Shown: piece after piece, positions 1-10,421 of the stretch
Layout of the letters: every line of letters begins with the position of its first letter
How positions within the stretch are numbered: position 1 is the first letter of the stretch
Source of the DNA: Meconema thalassinum
Lineage: Eukaryota; Arthropoda; Insecta; Orthoptera; Tettigoniidae
DNA length: 64,000 nt
Direction of reading: 5' to 3'
Assembly: GCA_946902985.2 (NCBI GenBank)
Contig: OX336396.1
Location: forward strand, 237,414,297-237,478,296
Translations under genes and position numbers: made by a program
Notes under the pieces: generated by a model
Told to the model about the DNA's origin: nothing
Seen by the model: the letters and a program-made list of their open reading frames with translations, nothing else
The model's database searches: none

Positions 1-1
1 A

Positions 2-274
2 CTGAGGGACAAGGGAGTTGAACTTAATGATGTTGGCAAAAATAATGGTGGCAACAGTACTGACATACAGGTATTGTTAGGAGCTAACGTGTGGGCTCAG
101 ATAATCACGCCAGACTTTGTACAAGTAAACAAGAGTCTAGTGGCCGTGAGAACTTGTTTAGGGTGGACACTTATGGGCTCTTCTGAGATCACCTCAACTA
201 CTGCCTTGTCTTACACTCTACTTACTTTAACTCAATCAACAAGAGTGGCGGATTTGTGGGAAATTGAGACTTAG
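2..274 (+). pseudogene. BEL/Pao pol: end of aspartic protease-like region
   Basis: An open frame enters from the window edge and ends at a stop at 272-274. It contains the segment LGANVWAQII...VAVRTCLGWTLMG, which resembles the LLG-D/N...T-GW-L-G stretch at the end of the BEL/Pao retropepsin (DUF1758-type) region. The same frame continues past the stop in a form expected for the protease-RT linker, with a second stop (TGA, 394-396) just before the RT segment. Both stops look like nonsense mutations in a once continuous polyprotein. The catalytic DTG is upstream and not visible. Confidence 0.75.
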
Positions 275-397
275 GGTATTAAAGATCCTGGCGAACAGAT
301 AAAAAAGGAAGAAAGTGAACAACAAGTTCAGATGTTCTTCGATAGGACTGTGAAGAGAGAAGAGGAATCTGGGCGCTACATTGTTAAACTACCCTGA

Positions 398-1603
398 ATG
401 GATGGTTGCACTTCTCTGGAAACGAATCTTGAAATTTCTCATAAACGATTATTGAACACTTCAAGAAAGTTACGAGGGATGCAGAAATTTCAGGATTATG
501 ATGAGGTGTTACAGGAATGGGTAAACAAAGGAATTATCGAAGGTGTTGAAAACGAGGTTTTGGATGGACCTCTACATTATTTGCCTCATAGAGCTATGCT
601 GAAAGATGGTGGCACTACAAAGATAAGGCCAGTGTTCGATGCTTCCAACAAAGACAGAAATGGTCATTTCTTGAATGATTGCCTCGAGCCCGGACCCAAC
701 CTCATCGACCTTGTTCCATCAGTGTTGACAAATTTTCAAACCTATCCTATAGTTCTAATAGCTGATATAGAGAAGGCATTCCTGCAGATTATAATTGATC
801 CTGAAGACAGGGATATGCTTCGTTTTCTCTGGTGGGATAATGATAAGATCACCACTTTTCGACATTGCAGGGTGGTTTTTGGTGTTTGTTCCAGTCCCTT
901 CCTATTGGTTTCCGTACTGAACAACCTTCTGGATGCCCCCCCAACTCATTTGAAGGAAGTAGCTACAAAAATGAAACCTGCATTTTATGTGGACAACTGT
1001 CTTCCTGGAGTTGCTTCAAAGGAAGAAATTGGACCCTTTATTTCAAAGGCAAAAGAATTGATGTTACCCGCAGGTTTCAATTTGGGGGGATGGGTGAATT
1101 CCTTTGATTGTGGTGTTGGTAAAACTGAGAATGTCTTAGGACTTCGTTGGTATTGCGACGTAGATGAACTTGGATGTAACTTCAGTCCGACTACAGGTTT
1201 AGTAACCCGAAGAGTGGTACTATCCAGCGTGCAAAAAATATTTGATCCGATTGGATTTTCGGCCCCAGTAACTCTGATTCCCAAGCTCATTATACAGAAG
1301 ACATGGCAGAAAAGTATAGGATGGGATGAGGTTTTACCAGGAGACATTTGTGAGGAGTTCTGTCGATGGGCTCAGCAGTTGCAATACCTAGATGATTGTC
1401 GGATACCTAGAAGGATTTTCCTGAACGACAACAGCACTTTGCATGTATTTGTCGATGCTAGCAAAAGAGCGTTTGGTTGTTGCATTTTTCTGAGAACAGA
1501 AGAAGAAAGTAAGATTAAACTGAGTCTTCTGATGGCTAAATCTAAACACTTCCCCGCCTTGAACCGATGGGAGCACTCCTTGGAGTTAGAATGTCTCGGT
1601 TGA
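398..1603 (+). pseudogene. BEL/Pao reverse transcriptase and Pao peptidase-like/RNase H start
   Basis: The longest open stretch of the element (401 codons). The RT palm is visible: KIRPVFDAS near residue 78, IADIEKAFLQI near 120, FGVCSSPFLL near 160 and the catalytic box as YVDN at residues 197-200. Many BEL/Pao elements have YVDD; YVDN also occurs in the group, so this need not be inactivating. Downstream, LGLRW and DPIGFSAPVTLIPKLI are typical of the Pao-specific region, and HVFVDASKRAFGCCIF matches the first RNase H strand with its Asp. The enzyme would copy element RNA to DNA in the cytoplasmic particle. The methionine at 398 follows a stop, so it is not a true start. Confidence 0.9.
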
Positions 1604-1638
1604 GCCTTTGATGCCTACACCGGAATGACATACACACA

Positions 1639-1872
1639 GTGTTTTGGTCCGATTCAACAGTAGTCTTGGCTTGGATTGCTAATAAAAGGCTTTGGTCGGT
1701 GTTCGTAGAGAATCGGGTAAAGGAAATTCATGAGTACAGTAAGGCTAGTTCATGGAGACTCATACCGGGCAGCCTCAATCCAGCAGATCTCCTGTCTAGA
1801 GGGTGTTCACCAACACAACTTTGGAGATCCAGATGGTGGGAGGGTCCATCTTGGCTCAAATGTAAAGAATAA
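1639..1872 (+). pseudogene. BEL/Pao RNase H, C-terminal part
   Basis: The segment starts FWSDSTVVLAWI, the conserved RNase H block with a catalytic Asp, and continues to IPGSLNPADLLSRGCSPTQL, the NPAD-x2-SRG motif typical of BEL/Pao and other retroelement RNase H domains. It lies in a different frame from the preceding RT fragment, so a small indel separates them near 1600-1640. It ends in a stop at 1870-1872. Confidence 0.85.
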
Positions 1873-1963
1873 GAATGGGTACGGTATTTAATCGTCTGAA
1901 CCATTGTTGGAATAAGTCAACAGGGAAAGGAGGAAAACAGTTGTAGCTGCTAAGAACACTGTT

Positions 1964-2386
1964 GTGGAAACGATTTTACTGCAATTAAGTTCACGATTCT
2001 CTAGATACATTAAAATTGTTAGAACCATTGCTTGGATTTTGAGATTGAAACAAAGGAATCGTAGAGACCACATATCTACGCAAATTGATAGCGAAGAGTT
2101 TCTCAATGGTGAGAAAAAACTGTACTTCCTTATCCAGAATGAAATGCTTTATGAAGAAGAGAGAAAGGAACAATTGAAGAATCTGGAGGTGTTCACAGAT
2201 GATGAAGGAATTCTACGCACGAAGTCAAGAGTCATTGATTCTGATGACACTCCTGAGTACACCTATCCAGTTGTACTTCCATCAAAACATGTGATGGTTG
2301 AAAGAATGATTGAACAATTTCATCGATTCCATAACCATGCTGGGACGCACACACTACTTTTTTGTTGCGCCAAAGGGTTTGGATAG
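1964..2386 (+). pseudogene. BEL/Pao integrase N-terminal region (zinc-binding side)
   Basis: A 140-codon open stretch with a charged linker (LRLKQRNRRD) followed by FLIQNEMLYEEERKEQL and VLPSKHVMVERMIEQFHRFHNHAGTHTLL. The H-x3-H spacing near the end is the start of the integrase HHCC zinc-binding module. The matching Cys pair is expected just after the stop at 2384-2386, where the frame is broken. No independent gene function is implied. Confidence 0.8.
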
Positions 2387-2399
2387 ATGAAGAAGGACA

Positions 2400-3001
2400 G
2401 TGGCAGCAGTTGTTCTGAAATGCGTTATCTCTCCTCGTAACTCTGCTAAGGGTTTTGAGGTTCCTTTTCCTCCGTTGCCACAGGATCGAATCAAGGCATC
2501 AAGTGTTTTCCAGATCACGAGCACAGACTTGGCCGGCCCTGTGTTTCTACGAGGAGGAGAAAAGGGATGTCTTGTGATATTCACTTGTGCGGCTTATCGG
2601 GCTGTACATCTGGAATTGATCACTTCACTTAGTACGGTAGCATATATCCAAGCACTACGCCGATTCGTGGCAAGAAGAGGAAGAGTGAATACCATGTATT
2701 CAGACAATGGGACGAATTTCACAGGACTTCGCAGAACCATGGAGCAATTGGATTGGACTTAAATAGAGAGGACGTGCAGCCTTCTGAAGATTAAATGGAA
2801 GCTGAACCCTCCCACTGCAGCCTGGTGGGGAGGATTCTGGGAAAGGTTGATTAGGATTCTAAAGGATTTGCTTCGCCGTAATTTGGGTAATGCTTGCCTA
2901 AATTATGAGGAAATGTGTACTCTTCTGTGCGATTGTGAGAACCTGATGAACAACCGACCTTTGACTTATCTTTCTGAAGAAGATGAACTCAGCCATTCAG
3001 A
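2400..3001 (+). pseudogene. BEL/Pao integrase catalytic core, interrupted by one stop
   Basis: Residues ITSTDLAGPVFLRGG carry the first catalytic Asp, and YSDNGTNFTG carries the second. A TAA at 2760-2762 interrupts the frame, but the same frame continues with TAAWWGGFWERLIR and NNRPLTYLSEEDE, the third-residue region and post-core block expected for BEL integrases. This shows one integrase sequence carrying a nonsense mutation. The domain would join element DNA to the host chromosome; this copy cannot. Confidence 0.88.
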
Positions 3002-3007
3002 CCCTCC

Positions 3008-3496
3008 ATGTTCCTACAGAGCCTAGAGGGTAATGATGTAACCGACTTATACCAAATTCAATCCAGCAGTTTAAACGACAGAAGGCGTTATCTACAAGCT
3101 GTTCGGGAGAGCCTAAGAAATCGCTTCAAAAAAGAATACTTGGGATTTCTCCGATCACGGAGCAAAAAGCAACAGGGATCCATACAAGTAGGAGACATAG
3201 TACTGGTGGAGAGCGACAACAAGAAACGGATCAACTGGCCCTTAGGAAGAGTGGTGGAGCTGTTACCTGGAAGAGACAATGTGACTCGTCTGGTTAAAAT
3301 TAAGACAGCAACTGGCATCCTACTTCATCCAGTACAGCGACTTTATTCGTTAGAGATAAACTGTCTTAACAAAGGTGATTTTATCAACACTTCACAACAC
3401 CGACTAAGTGAGCCGGTCCTTAATGAATATATTCCCTGCAGTAACTCTGGAACTGGAAAGGAGAGTGAATTCAAGACTCGTTGTGGTAACTGTTAG
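3008..3496 (+). pseudogene. BEL/Pao pol C-terminal conserved domain
   Basis: The segment has YLQAVRESLRNRFKKEYLGFL followed by QVGDIVLVESDNKKRINWPLGRVVELLPG and RLVKIKTATGILLHPVQRLYSLE. This matches the domain that closes BEL/Pao polyproteins (DUF5641-type, an SH3-like fold after the integrase). It overlaps the tail of the integrase frame by a frame change near 3001-3010, so it is a decayed continuation and not a new gene. The natural stop is probably the TAG at 3494-3496. Confidence 0.85.
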
Positions 3497-3621
3497 GCAA
3501 CTCAAGAAACTAGACTTATAGTGGTTCACATTCCTGAGCTCAATGTTCAACTATTATTTTGGAATGTTTACTTCAGTTTATGAGTGTGGGTTGCAAAACT
3601 ACCTTTTGCAAGGTGGGAGAA

Positions 3622-3790
3622 TGTGGAGAAAGTGAACTAAAGCTCGTTCGAGCAATCGACTTCCTGTAGAAAAATAGACAGTGTTTTGATTTAGGTTACA
3701 TAGTTTGGTGTTTGCTATCTTTGAGTGGAATATCTTTGTTGTTGTCTTTGGATGCGATGTTGAGTTGTGTTAATAAAATAGTGATTACCA
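3622..3790 (+). repeat. Probable 3' LTR of the BEL/Pao element
   Basis: A purine-rich run (about 3610-3620) precedes TGTGGAGAAAG at 3622, a plausible polypurine tract and TG start. A polyadenylation-like AATAAA lies at about 3772. The end is not defined by a CA terminus or by a second copy, so the coordinates are tentative. Confidence 0.4.
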
Positions 3791-5831
3791 TATATTAAAA
3801 TGATTAGGTATGGTAAAACGCTACACCCCAATCAAACAATTTTCACGAAACTATCCAAGTTGCCAATGTCTGCTCTGGGCTATGGTTTACTCTCGACTAG
3901 GCTAAAGATTATCCATTTATGTTTCTATAATAAAACTAGGCAGGAACAGTGGGGTGTCCCTGTACCCCACAATACCAGTTGAGGGTTAACAGCAAAACCG
4001 AGCCATGGTTAGCTCCAATGATGAAGGAGGAGTCTCGCTGCAAGTAGAGTGTAGGACATTTACCAAGTGAAGAATGTGACTACATTTAAAATATATACAG
4101 GAGTAAAGAAGCCTCACTGGCAGTACCGGTAGTGCTTACATTTACCAGCTTATAAATGATCCAATATAAGGATTCAAATAAACAGATGTTTTTGGGGTAC
4201 GCCACTGATTTTTTTTTTTACCGAGATTGGGAGCAAATAGCAACATGCAGTCTTCACTCACAAGGCTCTCTGTGAATGACAGCACCATGCAGCCACTAGA
4301 GCAAGATACGTTCCTGATAGGAGTACTGTAATTAAAATAGCGATGTTTACGTTCCGAGGTCAACGTGTACATTTTTACTTATGTGGAGTAGGCCTGCAAC
4401 CAATTGGTATCCATCGGCAGTTAACGAGATATATGATGATATACATAGATGTAAAAAACGTGCGTTCAAGGGTGAGACAGCAGGCAGAATATCATGTGAA
4501 AACGATCTGAAGCAGCCTCAGGTACGCACATACCAGTCAGAGAACAGGATTGTCCGTGTGGAGCAAATGGTACGGAGACCACTGAATGACTGTGGAAGAG
4601 ATCGCCTCCAAAGTCTGTATTTCCATTAGGTTAGGTGCATACGAAATGATTCGTCATGATGATTTGAAAATGCGAAAGGTTTCCTCCATAAGGATTCCAC
4701 GAAAGCTGACAAGACAAACACAAGGCAGTAGGACCTACGTGTGGCAATGTGTCAGTTAATCATGGCACGGAATGAGATATTCATTCCAAAATTGTCAAGA
4801 TGGATGACATTTTTCAATACTGTATTCAAACATCAATCAATACAATGGAATCCTTCAGACTCACCGCGACCAAAGAAATGTTGTGTTACCACCAGCGCCG
4901 ACAATAGGGTTGTCCCATGTTTTGGGATAGTGAAGCGGTATTCCGTTATTTCCCACTTCTACCCTAAGTAAATTCCTGGATGGTTCCTAACTTAAGAACA
5001 CGCCTGCCCTCTTCACAATCCCTATCTGAATTACAAATATAGACACTAGACAGCTCAATAACACAGGTTATCATACAAATTCTATCCACTCACCCCAGTA
5101 CACTGGTTGAAACGACCACGATGTCATAATCCCTCAAATGAAACAACTAATAAGGAAAAGGAAAATTGGAAATGTTAACTTACGTCACACACCACGTTGC
5201 GTCGAAACACATCACATTAAGCCAGAAGAAACTTCCCAAGAACAGGAACTGGATGAGATACGCTGAAACAAACAATGTTCATTGTAAACATGAATGAAAC
5301 AGTTACCGTATGTTGATCTTAATACTACAATAGACTTGCTACAGCATTGCCAACAAAACAGATTTCTTTCATCCCCAGGGGCTCATAACTAGTGAGACAA
5401 CAGGCCTTGCATTCCCCCTACCAGGGCCGTCGAGAGGGACCATGGGCCCCAGGACTAGAACTTCCGGACCCTTTATTTTTAATTAACGTAAAAAAAACTC
5501 TTTGTAATTTAGTAGGCTATCTCAAGGATCGGGAGGAAATTAGGAAAATTACTCATACACGGGGTTTTGAGGCAGAATAGAGAAGATCTACCAGACACGT
5601 CTGGTCGCAGCAACGAAGATTCGTTCAATCGTTGCGCATGAAGAGTTATTGGGCAAACATCAAGGCCAAGAAGTGTTGATTCCGCGTGGTCCTAGGAGAC
5701 CCATTCGCGCAGAAGAAGAAGAAGGCTATCTAATTAAATGTGAGTTTTCTTATTCTTCCGTTATTGAGAGCCCTATTATTGTCACCCATTCATTGTTTAA
5801 TTTTATTTCTTGCTTTTGATCAATGTGGATT
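3791..5831. other. No recognisable feature
   Basis: AT-rich sequence with scattered short open stretches (for example 4381-4629 on +) that resemble no family I know and have no start or splice context. Probably anciently decayed repeats. Confidence 0.4.
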
Positions 5832-5840
5832 TTAGTCCTT

Positions 5841-6229
5841 GTTTGTAGCTTGCCACGGTGGGTGAGTGGATGGCGTGTCGGTCTACTAACCCCAAGATTG
5901 CAGGTTCGCTACTGGCCGTGGTAAGTGATTTTTTGAAAGGCGGAAAAAATATGACACACATGTCATACGATGTTGGCATGTCAAAGAACCCATTTGAATT
6001 CAGTAGGCCTTGTTCATAATGGCAAAATTAATCTCGGGAGTTTCCGCCAACACAAAGTTCCTCATTTCTCTACTAGAAAGCGCTATAGTGTTCAAGGAGC
6101 TTAGGTATCTAACCTCCTTGACTTTCATAGTGATTCAAGGAACAACGAAATTCGACATGCAAGCTACCCTCTGGGTGTCAAATTACAAAGCTTGCACCCG
6201 ACACCCGAGGCCATACGATATTATTATTA
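5841..6229 (+). mobile_element. SINE family A, copy 1
   Basis: A tRNA-like head has box A (GTGGGTGAGTGG, about 5868) and box B (GGTTCGCTAC, about 5904). The body ends in GAGGCCATACGATA followed by an ATT run. A 9-bp TSD TTAGTCCTT flanks it (5832-5840 and 6230-6238). The second copy at about 15680-16030 confirms the family. The terminal GCCATACGATA is also found at the end of families D and E1. Confidence 0.82.
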
Positions 6230-6238
6230 TTAGTCCTT

Positions 6239-6990
6239 TTTATGTGTGTATGTATGACTGTTTATGCTCGCACAAGGACAAGCAAGACGCTTTTCAGGAC
6301 CATGTTAAGTAAATCGATTTTTCTAATATCTATTTTGAAATTTGTCACTCTATATGAACTCTTTAATTTCAATATGTCATAATAATAACTCTGGAGACTT
6401 TGCCATTTCCCTGGAATAGAAGCTAAAAAAATCATAGTTATCTTAACATCCATTTTATGTTCCCTTATGAGGTTTTCCACACTATTCACTAGTTGCTGTT
6501 ACATTAAATAATATAGCCTTGCCAGAATAATTCAAAAATATTTAGAAATTACGTCCAGGAAAATTGTCTATTTGGGCTCTTCTACCGCCCTGGACCCTTC
6601 AGCAAGTCCAGATCCCAGGGCTGCAGCCCCGTTTGCCCCACCCTCTCGTCGGGCCAACCCCTTACTGTGATGGGTTCCTCTCTGTCAACCTCCCTTAGGC
6701 AACCGTTATTATCTTCTGACCTTGCCAGTATTGAAGTATCCAAGGCCTGGGGTGTATTTCATTTTATCTTATTTAATTGTTGATACCTGCTAATACTCAA
6801 TGTGCTCTCTTCTTAATTGGAACATTTTTCGTTCCTTCGTTGAGACCTTCTGCAGCTTGTTTTCTTATTGTTAGTCTAACAACTTCATATATATTTTTTA
6901 TGAAACATTGACATTAATGACAATACAAATAAACATTACGAAATGGACGTCCTTACATCATTAATTAAGAAAATAATACTCGTATTAAAA
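6239..6990. other. No recognisable feature
   Basis: AT-rich sequence with a short GC-rich patch at about 6580-6720. No coding signal, tandem array or family match was seen. Confidence 0.4.
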
Positions 6991-6994
6991 TCAG

Positions 6995-7270
6995 AAGTGG
7001 TCTGAGGACTGGAACGGGGTCTACTCAGCCTCGGGTGGTTCACATGAGTAAAGGGGGTTTGATTCCCACCCTCTCTCCCATCCCTCATAAGGCCCCTGTT
7101 CGCTTTGTATGTGAGGCAGCCTGGGCGAAGTGCTGGTCCCACCTCCCCAGTTGTATCCCCCGACCAGGTGATTCAAGCTCCAGGACACTGCCCTGGTCGA
7201 GGTAATGGTGGGATCCCTCGCTGAGTCCGAGGGAGAAGCCAAACTGGAGGGTAAACCGACTAAAAAAATT
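6995..7270 (+). mobile_element. SINE family B (single copy in window)
   Basis: A tRNA-like head: box A-like GGTCTACTCAGCCTCGG near 7018, and a good box B GGTTTGATTCCCACC at about 7057. A GC-richer body runs to about 7270. No other copy is present in this window and no clean TSD was found, so the ends are approximate. Confidence 0.55.
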
Positions 7271-7279
7271 AAAATCAGA

Positions 7280-7440
7280 AACCAAAAGACTAAAGCAGGG
7301 CCATCCAGACAGCGCCTCCCGAGCGCTAGTGCTCCGGCCGCGCTCTAAGCTGTGTTCCGAGCGCTTTGGCGGAAGGTAGTGGAGGGAGGAGCTTGGCTGG
7401 CTGAGCGCGCTGAAGTGTGCAGCCGATCCATCAGTCGCTA
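7280..7440 (+). repeat. GC-rich dispersed repeat (GAGCGC hairpin type)
   Basis: GC-rich sequence starting near CAGGGCCATCCAGACAG with several GAGCGC/GCGCTC inverted motifs. The same sequence type recurs on the opposite strand at 15000-15160. Class unknown. Confidence 0.5.
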
Positions 7441-7497
7441 GTCTAGTCCAATGCGCTTTGTTGACTGCGTGTAAGTAAATCATTTTCGCAGTGGTCA

Positions 7498-7687
7498 AGC
7501 AAGCTTGTAGTTTAACGTGACCGTTAATCGCGAGATCATGAGCCACGGGACCTGCGTTTTACGTGGAATCCGAACCACAGGACATGGCATTTCACTTCGA
7601 AAATCTCACATGCATTGACCGGGAATCGAACCCGGACCGCCTTGGTGAGAGGCATACAGCTAGACCGCTGAGCCACCACGCCCCTGC
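7498..7687 (-). mobile_element. SINE family C, copy 1
   Basis: Read on the minus strand, the head has a near-canonical box A (TGGCTCAGCGG) and box B (GGTTCGATTCCC), then a 100-bp body ending in CTACAAGCTTGCT. A 12-bp TSD TCGCAGTGGTCA flanks it (7486-7497 and 7688-7699). A full second copy is at 63461-63664 and a tail fragment at 17010-17101. Confidence 0.9.
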
Positions 7688-7699
7688 TCGCAGTGGTCA

Positions 7700-8084
7700 T
7701 GACTGAACAGCATGCAAAACAAGGAGTGGTGAAGCAGCAATCTTTAAAGCAGAATGGGAAATGCCATTTTTCTGTACAGCTTATAAAGGGCATGCCAAAT
7801 GTTTAGTGTGCAACAGAGATGTAATGTGTTAAAAAGAATACAATTTGTCGTTGAATTTTCCTCTCTAATATGCTCACATTTCAGTTTGGAATATATCACA
7901 ATATTCTTTACTTAACACTTGTGTTCGTTTCCTGCACATTCCATACATCGGAGTACCATTCGATTTGTATATGCGATATATTTGTTATGGCAAAACAGCC
8001 CTATTAATATGTCAAAAATCCCACAAGAGTCGTCGGCCGCACGACTGTACGCACGTATCTACTGTAGTCAGCGTGGTCGGAACC
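7700..8084. other. No recognisable feature
   Basis: AT-rich unique-looking sequence between two SINEs. Nothing identified. Confidence 0.4.
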
Positions 8085-8410
8085 GGGTGAGTTAGCCGTG
8101 GTGGTTACGGCATGACTGATGGCGGTCGCTCACATCCGGGAGGCGAGGAGGTTCGAATCCCCCCGCCGGCAACCTTGAAGATGGTCTTCTGTGGTTTCCC
8201 ATCTTCCTTCCAGGCAAATGCCGGGGTTGGTCCCTAACTATAGGCCACAGCCGCTACCTTCCAACTCCTCGTCCTTACATTCCAACTTCCCTCTCTCCCT
8301 CCCCAACGGTACTTGTAGCTCACCCATTGGGTGTCCGTCTCGAAGCGGCTACAAAAACTGGCGAGCCGAACATGTCCTCGGACACTCCCGGCATTGAAAG
8401 CCATACGCTA
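8085..8410 (+). mobile_element. SINE family D (head D, shared core, E1-type tail)
   Basis: Box B GGTTCGAATCCCCC lies at about 8151. The middle carries the core GTGGTTTCCCATCTTCC...CAGGCAAATGCCGGG...TAGGCCACAGCCGCTACC, shared with families F and G. The 3' part (about 8308-8410; GGTGTCCG...GGCGAGCCGAACATGTCC) is the same tail module as SINE E1 at 26827-27263 and 60991-61421. It ends in an A run. Box A is poor. Confidence 0.75.
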
Positions 8411-8752
8411 AAAAAAAAAGTCCTCTCGGCACGCCGGAAGGCGGAGGTAGATTTCACCGGACAAACTTGGGGATAGGCGAAAATAGGCAGAATATGCAGA
8501 TTTTCGTAGAAGGATCAGACCTCATTTAATGCGAGAAGGTATTTTATAATTGGAGCTTAATTAACTTTGTTTTTCATTATATGCTTATTTTAAACATTTT
8601 ATTGTCTTATGGGAACAGTAACCTTCTTGTCATTTGGGGTCCATTTTTATACTTGTGGTCACACTATCCTTATGCAAGGTTTCGACACTGATGTGTAACT
8701 ATGTAACGGTCTGTTACTTCTTCACGCAAAATTATATCTACCGCAGAGATTT

Positions 8753-9102
8753 TGGTTGGTTCCTCAGTTTAGGGGCTGCGACAACGCGGTCATGTTACCC
8801 CGTGTACTTTGGGATGGCTGTATTAGTCTGTAATTCAGGTAAGGACTGCAGACGGTCAATTTCAAGCAGTAGTTACTAATGTTGCTACCAGGTACTACCG
8901 TCAACGACACCTAGCTGTGAACTTGGCTACTAGATGCCACCGCAACCAGCAACTAGCAACGAACGTTGGAACTTCCCCTCCAAAGGAAAGCATACTGAGG
9001 GATTTTTAGCGCTCTTAGAAAATCCGACGACTTCGGCCGGCTTTGAACTCGCGACCTTGGGCATAGACATTCAGCATGCTACCAGTTACGTCATCGAAGC
9101 CG
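8753..9102 (-). repeat. SINE E2, internally deleted form, inside X unit 1
   Basis: On the minus strand it has the E head (box B-like GGGTTCAAACCC, here with changes) and the E2 tail, but lacks about 110 bp between the GGAGGGGAAGT and CCAACGTTCGTT segments. The same deletion occurs at 13376, 22152 and 23299. It is therefore part of X and not an independent insertion. Confidence 0.8.
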
Positions 9103-9781
9103 CTTCACACTTAGATGGAAATCTGAATCTGATCTCGTGCAAGTGCGTTATCTTGGCAACGTCTGATGGCTCATCCCTCATCAATTTAGTAGTGTTGCCA
9201 TGGCAACCACTGATAGGTCTTGGCATTTTCTTATAATTCCGAAATTATTTTTCTCATCCCTTGGCATAATGGTGGGTTATATCAAAAATTCTTTCAGACA
9301 AAAGTTTTAGGTAATTATTATGGGAATATTGTCCATTTTGTACGGTTTTGATATTGTGCCTATTAAGAGAGATATGATTAATGTTTCCCGAAAAACCCAC
9401 TTTTTCCCACCCCTTTGGTCAATGGTTGGTGCTATAAAAAAAACTCTTCAAACATACATATTTGGGCTTTATCCGACACATAGTATGAATGTTGAACGGA
9501 TTTGATATTTCACATATTAAGAGAGTTATAGCAATATTTCACTTTTTCGAAAAAAAAGCCCCCCATTTTCACCCCCTTCGACCGATTTAGCCCAGTAACG
9601 AACTCGACCGAGATGTTATAGGTATACATATTCGGTAAAAAATTCAAAGTGATTGGTGCAAAATTACGGCAGTTATCGTGTCCACAATAAACTGATATAC
9701 ATATATACATATACATACATAAATTATATATAACTTTTGAACTGACGGTGGTTTTGGGGTCTGGGGGATGTGAAACGCGAA
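9103..9781 (+). repeat. Body of X unit 1, left part
   Basis: Matches 14304-14960, 22542-23225 and 23513-24187 in order, including CAACGTCTGATGGCTCATCC, an AT-run near 9700 and GGGGTCTGGGGGATGTGAAA. It stops abruptly at 9781 and resumes at 13296 (to 13375) after the inserted transposon. No ORF. Confidence 0.85.
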
Positions 9782-10421
9782 ACCGTATTTCGCCAGAAGG
9801 GCGAATGCGCCATTTACAATATTTTTCAGTATTAACAGAAAACTGAATTCTACTGTCTTTAGTAAATTAGTATTAATGTTCCATACAAATTTAAGAAGCC
9901 TAATATGTTCCTCATCTTCTATTAAGTATTATTCATCACTGAAACCTTTGGTTTGTCGCTCACATGTAAAAAACGAGAATTTTTGGCATATTCACCCTTT
10001 TGGTGGAGTAAAGTCTCCCTACCTATCTTATTCGCCCCTACGTTCGCCATTTTGGCAGTATCAGAAAGTTATATTCAACTTTCCATTTGTAACTGATTTA
10101 ACTAGCTCTCTGTTTATTTTGATAGATTTGTACCTGTTTGAGGACATTTCAAACAGAGAGAAAATTCTTAACGATTAAGAAATATTGAATCCCAAATCAA
10201 TGATCAACTTAAATTTATTGCATTACTTTAAGAAAAATGTACAGGTGATATAATGGCTGCGTGATAATTGGAAGGATACAGATTTAAAGTTCCTCTGGGT
10301 ATTTATCTTCTTCATCAGTTTCCTCCAATATGTCATGGACATCTCCAGATTTCGGCAACTGTAGGTATTCCTGATGGTATATTGGCGGTATAATGTTCAT
10401 TGAGCATACCTTCTGTAGGTC

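Larger units (their letters stand above)
1..3790 (+). mobile_element. BEL/Pao LTR retrotransposon, 5' truncated by window edge, decayed
   Basis: A pol-type reading can be followed in order through protease tail, reverse transcriptase, RNase H, integrase and a C-terminal conserved domain. This order, and the Pao-style RT/RNase H junction, are characteristic of BEL/Pao elements. The reading is broken by in-frame stops and frame changes, so this copy is dead. The 5' LTR, gag and the start of pol lie upstream of the window. The 3' end is placed near 3790 because a polyA-like AATAAA (about 3772) follows a plausible LTR start at 3622. No second LTR is present for comparison, so the boundary is an inference. 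Confidence 0.9.

Noticed and set aside
4381..4629. Short unknown gene (82 codons)
   Set aside because: No family resemblance, no context, and length within chance expectation.
7612..7687. Possible tRNA gene on the minus strand (good box A and box B)
   Set aside because: It is the head of SINE C: the same head-body-tail unit recurs at 63461-63664 with its own TSD, and a clean cloverleaf with an acceptor stem was not apparent.
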